The notes below the pieces were generated by a model. The model ran no database searches, had not been told where the DNA came from, and was given only the letters and a program-made list of their open reading frames with translations. A stretch of DNA of 64,000 nucleotides from Bettongia penicillata ogilbyi (lineage: Eukaryota; Chordata; Mammalia; Diprotodontia; Potoroidae), in NCBI GenBank assembly GCA_023548195.1, contig JAJHZJ010000220.1:1867279-1931278 (forward strand). Direction: 5' to 3'. Every line of letters begins with the position of its first letter. Position 1 is the first letter of the stretch. The position numbers were made by a program, and so were the translations under genes. This document shows positions 54,745 to 64,000 of this stretch, one piece after another.

Positions 54745-56810
54745 AGAAAATCATGGGCCTTGCACAAATGGGAACTATTTCTTATCCCTAAACTTCCTTT
54801 AAAACTCAGATGGAACATTGTAGACTGGACATTTCTCTGACTCTCACAACCTCTCAAACCTCTTTAAAACATGGGCAATGCATGAATGAAAGAGTAAATT
54901 CAATTGTTCCCATGGTCTAGGATACCAAACAAAAGAAGGTTTAGGGAAAAAGGACAACAACGCAGAAACTGATGCTTACTGACCTGAAGTTCACTCAGCA
55001 CCCCTTTCCTTCTTTCCATCCTACTGGTAGTGAGGTTGTAATTGTAGACCCAAGGATAAGACATAGGCCTACTTCAAAACATCCCTATATTCCCTCCTCC
55101 TTTAAGTGCCACAGAGACCCTAGAACCAGGCCATAGGAATATCTTTAACCTTAATACTCAAGTTAGCACACAGTCTTTCAAATGCAAAAACTTTCCAGGG
55201 ACTGTAACCCAGCAGAAGCATTTATGCTGCCAAGTTCTGAATTGCCAGTAGCTCTGACCTTCCAGCTGCATGGAAAGCAAGCTCTGAACTACAAGTGTCA
55301 GCCCAAAGAACTAAGGAGTAGACACAGTGGGAGAGGTCACCAAGACATGACATTGTGCATATGGAAAACTGTGCAGCACTCCACTAAACCTGAAGGAAGA
55401 TTTCAGTATTCACCTGGAGTTATTTCTGACCACTCAAAAGTCAAGTGAGACAGATACCTTGCCTGATGATCTGTGAATTACCTACTATGAAAGGATGTTA
55501 ATATACTTTGAGATCCAGTCCCCAAAGAAAACTTAAACAGAGGGGAGGCAGCTAGAAATGAGCAATAAAGAAAAGGGGGTGAGAATGAGGGTAGGGAGTA
55601 AGAGAGACTAAAAATACAAAAGATTAAACAAAGAAGAGATCTCAAAGACCTTGAACATATACAGATAAATTCAATAGTAACAACATTAACAATGGAAGGG
55701 CATATGACCTCTGGATATAGTATATTAGTTCAGGCATCTGTGAATAAATACAGAAAAATGAAGGAAAATGGTCTAACACTTGATGTGACACACGATGGAA
55801 GTTGAGGAAATATGAAACTATTACACACTACTCATGAGTATGAGAGCAAGAAGAATTATAACAACAGAATTTATGTACATATTTTGTACCATAAAAATAA
55901 GAGGAGGCTTGCAAAATGTGAATCCGAAATCGCAAGCCTTACCAAAGAAACAAAAAAAAGAAAATACATTAGGAATGCAAGTACCTAGAAGTGAAAGACA
56001 ATCTAGAAGAAAAGAAGCCAAAAGCAAAAACATCACAAGGAAATGATGTTCATTATATAAGAAAATATATGGATCTTGAAGACTGAGTCATTGAAACAAT
56101 CCAAGAGTCATATATCTCCCAGAACATAATAAAATTAAAATAGAACCTTAACACCGTAATAAAGAAGAGAACTAGGAATTTCTGAACACAGAAAATGAAA
56201 TTGTAATTGAAAGAATTCACAGATCATCTTCAAAAAAATTAAAAAAAAAAAACTCTTAAACCAAAGGTTTCAAACTCTAAGATAACAGAGTGTTTAAATT
56301 TAACAATTCAAAACAAGTTCTGTAAGCCTTCAAGGAGAGAAGATTTCACATACAAAGGAGAGGACATTTGATTAAAGCAAGACTATTCCCTATCCACTAG
56401 AAAAAGAAGTAGGGAATATAATAATGTGATCTAAAGGACACTGGCACTCAAGATGCAGCACAGAGTGATTTATTCTGCAAATCTGAGCCTAACTATGTAG
56501 GACAAAGGATATATATTCATTAATAAAGAAGATATTTAATAATAAATGAGAGTTTGAAATATTTTTTAGAATAAGAAAAGAACTGAAGAGATTATTTGCA
56601 TCTCAAACACTCCAAGTAACAGAAATACAAGAGGAATGACAACCGCAACAGAGCTGAAATGAAAGATTTTCTAAGAAAAAAGTTTTTTCTAAATGTATAT
56701 AAGAAGACAAGAGTGAAGGCAGAATTCTGAAAAAAGTAACTGTGAAGAGGTAGACAAGGAATATCATGAACAGTACTTGCAACACCCTACCTAGAAGTAT
56801 CGATGGATGG
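54745..56810. other. Unassigned AT-rich sequence
   Basis: Two kilobases without a repeat I can name. The 55.5-56.5 kb part is A-rich on the plus strand and might be an old reverse-transcribed copy, but I cannot identify a source. Confidence 0.35.
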
Positions 56811-56814
56811 GCAC

Positions 56815-57025
56815 TGCCAAAGTCCTCCACTGTATCCTGGGCCATCTCTAGTTGTCCTGATTCATACCTGGCCACTGGACCCAGATGGCTCTGGAGGTGA
56901 AAGTGAGGCTGATGACTTTGCACAGCCCTCCTTCATTTAAATCCAATTCACTTGCATGTCATGACATCGCCTCCCTGATGTGTGGTCCTCTTAGAGAAGG
57001 ATGGACAAACAGCAAGAGCAACCTT
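56815..57025 (+). mobile_element. SINE family R, 5'-truncated copy
   Basis: CTGTATCCTGGGCCATCTCT (56831), GGCCACTGGACCCAGATGGC (56870) and CTTGCATGTCATGACATCGC (56951), then a short A/C-rich end. About 100 bases of head are missing. Confidence 0.7.
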
Positions 57026-57029
57026 ACAA

Positions 57030-57280
57030 CCCGAGAAGGTACATGGACCAGGAAAATTAAGAGGATTTAAGTACATGTGCTTGGGTCAAATAAAGGGCTA
57101 CCAATGAGGGGAAGGTGACTGCTGTGATCTCATCATATAATGACCTATAGGGGTGCAGGTGAAGAGGAGAGGTGAAAAGGGGAAGAAAAAAGGCCTTGCT
57201 TGAGAGGTGGAAGGGAATTCTACTCAGGAAAGCTTTTGAAGGGAGCATCTGAAGGGTGAAGGGAAATGAGGACTTTACAA
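57030..57280. other. Unassigned purine-rich sequence
   Basis: No assignment. Confidence 0.3.
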
Positions 57281-57284
57281 TGGA

Positions 57285-57448
57285 TGAAGTCTGGGGTTAT
57301 TAGTCTGTGAAAAGTCTGCTTGCTCTGAAAGTTTCCTCATCTGTAAAAAGAGTTGGAGAAGGAAACAGTAAATCACTCCAGAATCTTTGCCAAGAAAACC
57401 ACAAATGAGGTCATAAAGAGTTAGATGTGATTGAACAACATTATTTTT
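57285..57448 (+). mobile_element. tRNA-derived CORE-type SINE, 3' half
   Basis: TTTCCTCATCTGTAAAAAGA, AATCTTTGCCAAGAAAACC and AAAGAGTTAGATGTGATTGA match the 3' half of the complete 58.7-kb copy. Confidence 0.65.
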
Positions 57449-57861
57449 TTTTAAAGCAGAGATATTTATTTTGGTTTCTTTCATTGTTTTTTTTTTATTC
57501 TATTTTGGTTTACAAACATAGAAAAAGTAAACACTGAAAGCAAATATCCGAAACTCCAATGTGACAAATTACTGACTTGGATATTAGTTCAATTAAGAGT
57601 GTGCATTATGACTCTAGCCTACAAAACAGTGTTATTAAAATGACATCTCTTGATCCCAGGGGTCGGAACTCCTAGGGCCCACTGGCACTATGACAAGACG
57701 ATACCCTGGGAAATTAACAGGCAAATCTAGGAAAAGAGGTAAACAAGATTTGGTTTGCAGGGTACCCTGCCATGGGGCAGTCCTTTCTGACCCTTGCAAT
57801 AATTGACATTGTTCTGAGAATGAGACACAAAGGATAAGGGGAATCCATGGGGGTAAACCTT

Positions 57862-58423
57862 TGAAATGGATGGAGTTAATAAATCACAGGCAAAAGTCAG
57901 TTAGGAATTTCGAGAGTGTCATTTATTAGCCAGGCTGGCAGCTGCCTCGTGGAGAGACCCAGAGGAAGCAGCCCCAAACTGAGGTGGGTGAGTGCATTTT
58001 AAGCATTTTGTTGCTACTTGGTAGAGCCTTGTGGTTTCCACAACAAACAGAGTTCTGACAGAGCAAGAGGGGGGCTTGCTGCTAGGCAAGAACCCCCAAA
58101 CAGAATGTGGTTGTCAGGGTGCTACTAGGCAAAGGACCCCAACAAAGGAGAGGTACCAGGAGAGGTAGCCAATCAGGAAGGGGGTGGGGCTGGTTACCTT
58201 GCAATGGGGGTCTAACATTAGGGAGGCACAGGTGGTTACCATGCAAATGGACTAAACAAGAAATGACTGTTAACAATTCATCAAATGTTAAACCAAAGGA
58301 GAATAACATTTTGACAGGGGCCCAAACAAAAAAACTGTTACTAGGCAGATTATCCAACCCTGCCCAGTAACCTAACTAATATCTCTCAGCCTAGGGGCCC
58401 AGGGAGGAATAATGTTCACTTCA
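57862..58423 (-). mobile_element. Solo LTR, family b, copy 2, with 4-bp target duplication
   Basis: 562 bp from TGAAATGGAT to GTTCACTTCA, flanked on both sides by CCTT (57858-57861 and 58424-58427). On the minus strand it has AATAAA at about 57921-57926 and a TTAAAA box upstream of it. It aligns with copy 1 along its length apart from a stretch of about 40 bases near the middle that copy 1 has and this copy lacks. A 4-bp duplication fits gammaretrovirus-like (ERV1) integration. Confidence 0.8.
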
Positions 58424-58427
58424 CCTT

Positions 58428-58664
58428 AAAGGAGAGAACATGACAGGACAGGAAGACAAAATGAACCTACCTATAAGGTGGAGCCTAGAATAGATGTCTT
58501 GTAAACTCTGATTGGATGGAAATTACAGAGAGAAGAGAGAGACCAGATGATTATAAAGGTCACGAATCAGAGAATGAGATTTTAGATGAGAAGGATAATG
58601 AAGAGAGGAAACGAAAACAGTTTTCGAAAGGGGAATAAAAAATAAAATTAAAAAAAAAAAAAAA
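58428..58664. other. Unassigned purine-rich sequence ending in poly(A)
   Basis: GAGAGA-rich sequence leads to a run of about 15 A at 58651-58665. The poly(A) may be the end of an older retrocopy, but no source is recognisable. Confidence 0.35.
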
Positions 58665-58676
58665 ACTAAACAGAAC

Positions 58677-58919
58677 CCAGGCAGCTAGATAGCACAGTGG
58701 ATAGAATAATGGTCTTGGAGTCAAGAGGACTCAATTCATAAGTTCAAATCCAGCCTCTTACACTTCCTACCTCTATGACTCTGGCAAGTCATTTAACCCT
58801 TGTTTGCCTCAGTTTCTTATGTGTAAAACGAGAAGGAAATGGCAAACCATCTTTGTCAAGTATCTTTGCCAAGAAAACTCCAAATGGAGTTAAAAAGAGT
58901 CAAACACAGTTGAAAGAGG
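58677..58919 (+). mobile_element. Complete tRNA-derived CORE-type SINE (WSINE-like) with 12-bp TSD
   Basis: Head CCAGGCAGCTAGATAGCACA with tRNA-like GTGGATAGAATAATGG, then AAGTTCAAATCCAGCCTCTT (B-box-like GTTCAAATCC at 58741), GGCAAGTCATTTAACCC, TTTGCCTCAGTTTCTTATG and the tail GCCAAGAAAACTCCAAATGG. Flanks are ACTAAACAGAAC (58665-58676) and ACTAAACACAAC (58920-58931), one mismatch. The internal Pol III promoter is partly preserved. Confidence 0.85.
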
Positions 58920-59002
58920 ACTAAACACAACTATTAGCTAATGGGGAAGAGAGGAAAAGGAATCAACCTCACTAAATGAAAGGAAGAAAAAAGAGAAGGT
59001 GG

Positions 59003-59003
59003 G

Positions 59004-59043
<40 letters not shown>
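59003..59043. repeat. (TG)n microsatellite
   Basis: About eighteen perfect TG units. Confidence 0.97.
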
Positions 59044-59344
59044 AACCACACAGAAGCAGAAGAGATGAGCTAATAAACAAAACCCTAACAGGAAACACAT
59101 ACTTAATGAGTAGAGAAGATCAGGGATAAAGGGAAAAGAACCAGTTAATAGGTTTTGTTTGTTTTAAAAAAGATAATCATCAGATGTGTTCATGAGCTAT
59201 ATGTCTCATAAGGGAATGAGACTAAAATGATTTCTATTTTTTACTTTTTAGTGCAAGTCATGAATAAATTTATATTTGCATCTCTAAAAATCCTTTCAAG
59301 AAGTATTCATTAGATATAACATCTTGGATTATTAGAAGCAGGAG

Positions 59345-59575
59345 TCTACAAAGCATAAAGTATTGGAATCAGAGTCAGGAAGAACTGGGATCAAGTCCTA
59401 CTTGGGACATTTACTATTTTCATGAGCAGAGACAACAGAACTTTTCTAAACCTCAGTTTTCTCATCTGTAAAATGGACAAAATTTGTGGAAAACTTCCCT
59501 TAGGGGGTTGTTGTCTTAAATAAAATAAAGTACTTTGTAAATTTTTAAATATGATATGTTAGCATTAACTTGTGT
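59345..59575 (+). mobile_element. MIR/THER-type SINE
   Basis: GTATTGGAATCAGAGTCAGG (59360), CTAAACCTCAGTTTTCTCAT (59446), CTGTAAAATGGACAAAATTT and AAAGTACTTTGTAAATTTTT (59525) follow the sense order. Confidence 0.7.
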
Positions 59576-59579
59576 ATCC

Positions 59580-59868
59580 CCATACAGCTATTTGGAGATA
59601 GGTAATCCAAACAATACATGTGTAATGAATATGGGACCCAATATTAGCAGTGAAACATAAATTCAAGTTATCTGAAATGGATGTCTGTGAAGAATCAATA
59701 GACCTACCAATTTAATGTTGCTTGACCAAATTTAAAATGACTCTCCTTGCAAAAAATGTTGTATATTCCATGAGAAGAAAGAGAATTATAAATAGAGGAA
59801 AGAACGACTAGATTTAGCTACAGAAGAAAGTCAAGTTTTAATTTGCCATCAGTGAGAAAAGAAATACT
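59580..59868. other. Unassigned AT-rich sequence
   Basis: Nothing recognised. Confidence 0.35.
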
Positions 59869-59871
59869 TGT

Positions 59872-60000
59872 CAGTCAGTAACCATTAAGGGTCTATATTT
59901 GCCTGTCACTGTGCTAGGCACTGAGAATACAAAAATAAATAATGTATATTTTTTAAAGTTTCTTCCCCTAAGGAACTTAGCTCAATTGCTTATTCAGATG
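59872..60000 (-). mobile_element. L2 3'-end fragment
   Basis: GCCTGTCACTGTGCTAGGCA (59900), CTGAGAATACAAAAATAAAT and CCTAAGGAACTTAGCTCAAT form the antisense L2 terminus. Confidence 0.6.
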
Positions 60001-60004
60001 TCCT

Positions 60005-61240
60005 CCACATCAGCACAAAGCTAACACTGTTAGCTCTGTCTTTGAATAATAACACAGAAAGGATGTTTTCCCCATGTACCTGATGTTGTGTGTATAAGAG
60101 CATCACATTTCAGAATGTTACACAGAACTATTTCCATTCCTCAGTTTTTTGTTTTGTTTTTGTTTTTGTTTTTGTCTTTGTATTTGACAGTGTCCTTCTA
60201 CCAGACTTCTGCCTATCCATTTGTGTGTTATGCTTCTGTCAGAAATAAAATGAAAGTCTGTCAACTGAAGGCTAGGATGTTTGATTCCTCCCTTTGGGCC
60301 ACCACTATGTTTCTGTCCTATGTTTCCTTGAGTGCTTCAAGTGAACTCCTAGAGTGAGAGCTGAACTTTGATACGTTCAAGTGTAGCATAGCATATTGAT
60401 AGAGTAAGGGTATTCATGTTGAGATCTCAAAATTCTATTTCTGCCTCTCCTACTCTTTTGAAATACTTCTTTTATTCATGTTTTCCCCCTGTCTATTAGA
60501 CCTCATTTCATTCACCAACAATACTGTATTAGGCAGTGGAGAATGAGTCAGGACAGAATAACAAAGAAGCAAAGGTATATCCCTTACTTTCAAATAGTTT
60601 CTGGTCTAGATAGGGAGACAAAACTAACTTAAATGAACTAGAGAATACATATTTTTAAAGAAATATAAGGCAAGGATATGCTAACATACTTCTGTCATGA
60701 ATATATATGTATATACATATATATATATATTTGTTCTACAAGCAATAATTTATATCAAACAAGTCAAAAAGCATGGAGATATATGCATACCCAATGTCAT
60801 ACATGGTGTCTGGCAGAGTATACAGTATGGGATCCCTGGTAGATATGGGTCTTATACTGGGGTTTGCTTGTCTTATACTTATTTTGTTTGTTTTTAATAT
60901 ATTTTGATAACCACATTTCAGTATAAATGGTTTCCTTTGTAATCATGTGTATTTTATTCTGCACATTTTAAAACATTCTCAGATTTTATAGGCTCATCAC
61001 ACCTCTAAATGGATCTATCACATATGCATACACATATGTACACAAACACACACACACACACTCACACACAGCTAAAAAGCTGTTTTAAAACATGAAGTCC
61101 TCCAGAAGTATTTATTTGTAGATGGCATCGTGTTAACCAACCCCAAGAATATCGCAGTGCCTTAAATGAGTTTTGTAATTGCTCAAATGAATTTGGCTTA
61201 ACCTTTACCATTAGAAAAAAGCAGCATCTGAAGAATGTCT
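60005..61240. other. Unassigned AT-rich sequence with simple repeats
   Basis: Includes a GTTTTT-type T-rich repeat (60146-60182), TATATG (60700-60732) and CACA (61037-61068) tracts. No gene recognised. Confidence 0.4.
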
Positions 61241-61277
61241 ATTTCACAGAGTCAGCTATGTCTCCCAAATAACTTGG

Positions 61278-61284
61278 TATATAT

Positions 61285-61315
<31 letters not shown>

Positions 61316-61462
61316 TGTATGTATATACATGGTATATATATGTATATATGGTATATATATATGGTATATATGTATATGTGTATATATATATGGTGTATAT
61401 ATATACACATACATCCATACATATATGTATACACACATACATACAGAGACACACATACACAA
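61278..61462. repeat. Long TA/TATG/CATA alternating repeat
   Basis: About 185 bases of alternating pyrimidine-purine units. It opens several frames on both strands that encode only Tyr/Ile/Met/His/Val strings and are not genes. Confidence 0.95.
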
Positions 61463-61757
61463 CTTAGGAAGACTGTTAATACACAATGAATTGAGTCTAG
61501 AAGTATTAACTAGCAAAAGAAAAGTTTGGATTGCTTTTGGGGAATGCTGTTATTTTCAATGATAACACCTCCCTGAAATAAAGTACCATATTTCTAATGC
61601 TGGTATTCTTATGATGATGTCATATTTATGCTAATTATAGAAAACTAATTTCTGAGAAATCAGAATCACATGTGACTCAAAAGACTAAGAAGAAAAGCAT
61701 GCAAAAAGAAAACAAGTTTCAGCTTAATCTGCAGAACATTAGAGATACCATCAAATC

Positions 61758-62392
61758 AAGTCAGTCCAAAAGCATTTATTAAGTACTTACTGTGTTCCAG
61801 GCATTATTCCAAGTCCTAGGGATACAAAGAAAGGTAAAAACAGTACCTGCACTGTAGAAGTTCATATTATATTTGGGAAGACAATAAGTAAAGAAGTATG
61901 AATATAGATATGTTCATGATAAAGGAGTAGTAATTTCTAAGGGAAGGCATTGGGAGGGGAAGGAGAGAGGAGATATAGAAAGATCTTTTTGCAAAAGTGT
62001 CAGAATTGAGCTAAGTGTTGAAGGAAACCAGGAAAGCTAGGAGGTAGAGACAAAGAGAGGGTCAACTCCTAGCATGGGAAATAGCCAGTGAAAAAGCACT
62101 GAGTTAGGATATTATATATTAGGAACAAACAGGAAGGATAATAACATTTCATTACAAAATAAATGGATCAGGAATGTAGGGTAAAAAGATGGAAAAGTAG
62201 GAAGTAGCCAGGTTGTAAAGGGCTGTAAAAGTCAAATAGAGTATTTTATATTTCATCTTGAAGGTGATATGGAACCACGTGAGTTACTGAACAGAGGAGT
62301 TAACCTGCATTTTAGAAATACTGATTTGACCACTAAGTAGAAGACTTACCATCTGGATGGGAAGGAAAAAGAAAAGGTAGATTGGTTATGTA
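61758..62392 (-). mobile_element. L2 3' portion, long copy
   Basis: AAAAGCATTTATTAAGTACT, TACTGTGTTCCAGGCATTAT (61788), AGCTAAGTGTTGAAGGAAAC (62009), GCATGGGAAATAGCCAGTG (62074), TTGTAAAGGGCTGTAAAAGT (62212) and ACTGATTTGACCACTAAGTA (62321) lie in antisense L2 order. Confidence 0.7.
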
Positions 62393-62394
62393 GT

Positions 62395-63630
62395 GAGAGA
62401 GCAATAACAAATGGAATTCATATCCACTTTGGAGCAATATGCATATATCTGTAGTTTTAGGATTTCTATTATCAAAATTATATTCTTAGTTTATAAGACT
62501 ATTTTGATAGATTATGTGTTCCTGTTTAGAAAAATTTCTTCATAGGCTGTGCAATTCTTTATTAAATACTTTTCTCTTTTTCCCTCAAAGGAAGTTCTGT
62601 CTCTTATTGAGTGAGATTCTTCTTACTGCTTGTTCTTCTAATCACTTATTTAAGGTCTCTGTTTGCTGGCTAGAGAAGCAGGGTTCATGTCACTTCTGCC
62701 TATTTTTGTACTGGCGAAGAATACTGTGAGATTTAGGCAAATGTGTGAAATGGGCAAAGTTTGTGCCCAAAGTTCCAATCTCCTCATTCAGTATCTATTT
62801 CTTCTGTTTCGGTGACTTCTCAGTGGTCGAGAATTTCATGCTAGACTCTGCCTGCTCAAGTCTTCTCTTTTTACTTTCCCAGACCTACCTTTCCTGATTA
62901 GTATCACATTTCCTTTACTCCCAGCTTTAGGGCAGTCAGACCTAAATTCAGATATGTCAAAAAGGATGAGACACCATCAAGATGCCCTTTCTCTGCCATT
63001 CCTCTTTACCCCTCCTCTACTTCAGCTACCTATACCCATCTGGGTCAGGCTATTTTATTGGAAAGATCAAGATCAGCAACTATAATCCTTCTGGTACGAT
63101 GGATGACTACCATCTTTAACTATACATTTTTTGCCATTGTGCCCTAAAGTCCTTTAAACCTTACTATCTGACCTACTAATATGCTCTCTAGACTCTTATT
63201 CACTGCCATTGTACTTGCCAATATAAAACCTGGTTTAGGCTTCCTCTAGCTGTAAATCTATGATCCTCTGCATGGATGTGGAGGAGGAAGGATGTATATA
63301 TAAGCCATAACTATGGATTCAAAAATAAACAGTACCAATAAAATTAACAGAAAAAAACATTAAGACCCTAGGGTTACCTAAAAACCCTAAAAATATATCA
63401 AAATAAGGTTTTGTTAGAGATAATGTCATTCTAATCTTGAAAACTACTTACAGAAAGTAGTAATGGAAAGTTTCATTTACATACATCATTTTTTTTTTTT
63501 GTCAACTACCGACAGTAATTAGTCAGCATAGACTATTAAACGAATGAATAAAAATGAAAAGAGGAAAATAACATCCATGACACAGGACTCTTTCTCCAAT
63601 ATTATAAAAATAAATTACACCTTTATAATT
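62395..63630. other. Unassigned sequence
   Basis: No repeat, exon or RNA gene recognised. A T-run lies at 63490-63501. Confidence 0.4.
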
Positions 63631-63634
63631 TAAA

Positions 63635-63765
63635 GGGCAGAGTAGATTTGGAATCAGAAACTGGAGTTCCAATTATAACTGCTCTATTTATACAAGTTTG
63701 GTGGTCTAAGGCAAGTCCATTAACCTCTCTGGTACATTGTTTTCTTGTCTGCAAATCTTCTGATT
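63635..63765 (+). mobile_element. MIR-like SINE fragment
   Basis: GGCAGAGTAGATTTGGAATC, AAGGCAAGTCCATTAACCTC and TCTGGTACATTGTTTTCTTG follow sense head-to-core order. Confidence 0.5.
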
Positions 63766-64000
63766 TCCAGGTAGAATTTTTTGACCTTCATTTTGATTTC
63801 CTATGCTATGGAAAATGTGGGGTTACCTAAGGAACATGTGGCTGCTAAAGTTAATTTTCTCCTAGACAGCAGATGCTCAGCCAGTAAGTGTTAACTTTCT
63901 AAACAACTTCTTTGATTACTCCTTTCATTGGCAAGTCCACAAGCCATAAAATGTCTTTGAGTTCAGGAGTCATTAAATTTCTAATTACAGCCAACTATTG

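Noticed and set aside
58677..58750. Possible tRNA gene
   Set aside because: The A/B-box-like sequence belongs to a SINE head with a long non-tRNA body and a target duplication; no cloverleaf with an intact anticodon arm.
61235..61562. Overlapping open frames on both strands rich in Tyr, Ile, His and Met
   Set aside because: They are translations of a TA/TATG microsatellite that lacks stops in several frames; no start context or domain.

Overview
This is a gene-poor, AT-rich stretch of a mammalian nuclear genome. The repeat content points to a marsupial: LINE-1-type elements with a marsupial-style 3' end, many old L2 copies, tRNA-derived CORE-type SINEs (MIR/THER/MON/WSINE style), hAT-type MITEs and long dinucleotide microsatellites. 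I cannot fix the species. I found no host exon, tRNA, rRNA, CRISPR array or prokaryotic feature. Every long open frame I could interpret belongs to a retroelement. Repeat names are given from memory of family sequence, not from a database search.

Layout. 0-4 kb: an antisense ORF1-only LINE (copy A) lying against an older antisense L1. 4-14 kb: sparse sequence with L1, L2, SINE and MITE fragments, including an L2 at 9.6-11.1 kb split by a 3'-end L1. 14-20 kb: a 3-kb sense L2 interrupted by a 0.6-kb unclassified segment, then microsatellites, a SINE and an antisense L2. 20-28 kb: mostly unassigned sequence with an antisense L1 and a solo LTR (family a). 28-33 kb: an antisense L1, then a second LTR-a followed by a ruined endogenous retrovirus with gag, protease, RT and integrase remnants and an embedded L1 5'UTR piece. 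32.8-37 kb: an older antisense L1 ORF1 split by ORF1-only LINE copy B, the best preserved element here. 37-44 kb: SINEs, L2 and a solo LTR of family b. 44.2-46.3 kb: sense ORF1-only LINE copy C, internally deleted, with a perfect 13-bp target duplication. 47.6-50.2 kb: sense copy D, older. 50-64 kb: L2, SINE and microsatellite fragments and a second LTR-b.

The most notable content is the set of four LINEs built as 5'UTR - ORF1 - short (CA)n-bearing linker - 3'UTR with no ORF2. This is the half-L1 (HAL1) architecture. Such elements supply an ORF1p-like RNA-binding protein but must borrow reverse transcriptase and endonuclease from an autonomous L1. Copy B keeps an open 370-codon ORF1, an extended 5'UTR with a 71-bp tandem duplication, a YY1-like site at its start and a G-quadruplex-type 3'UTR.
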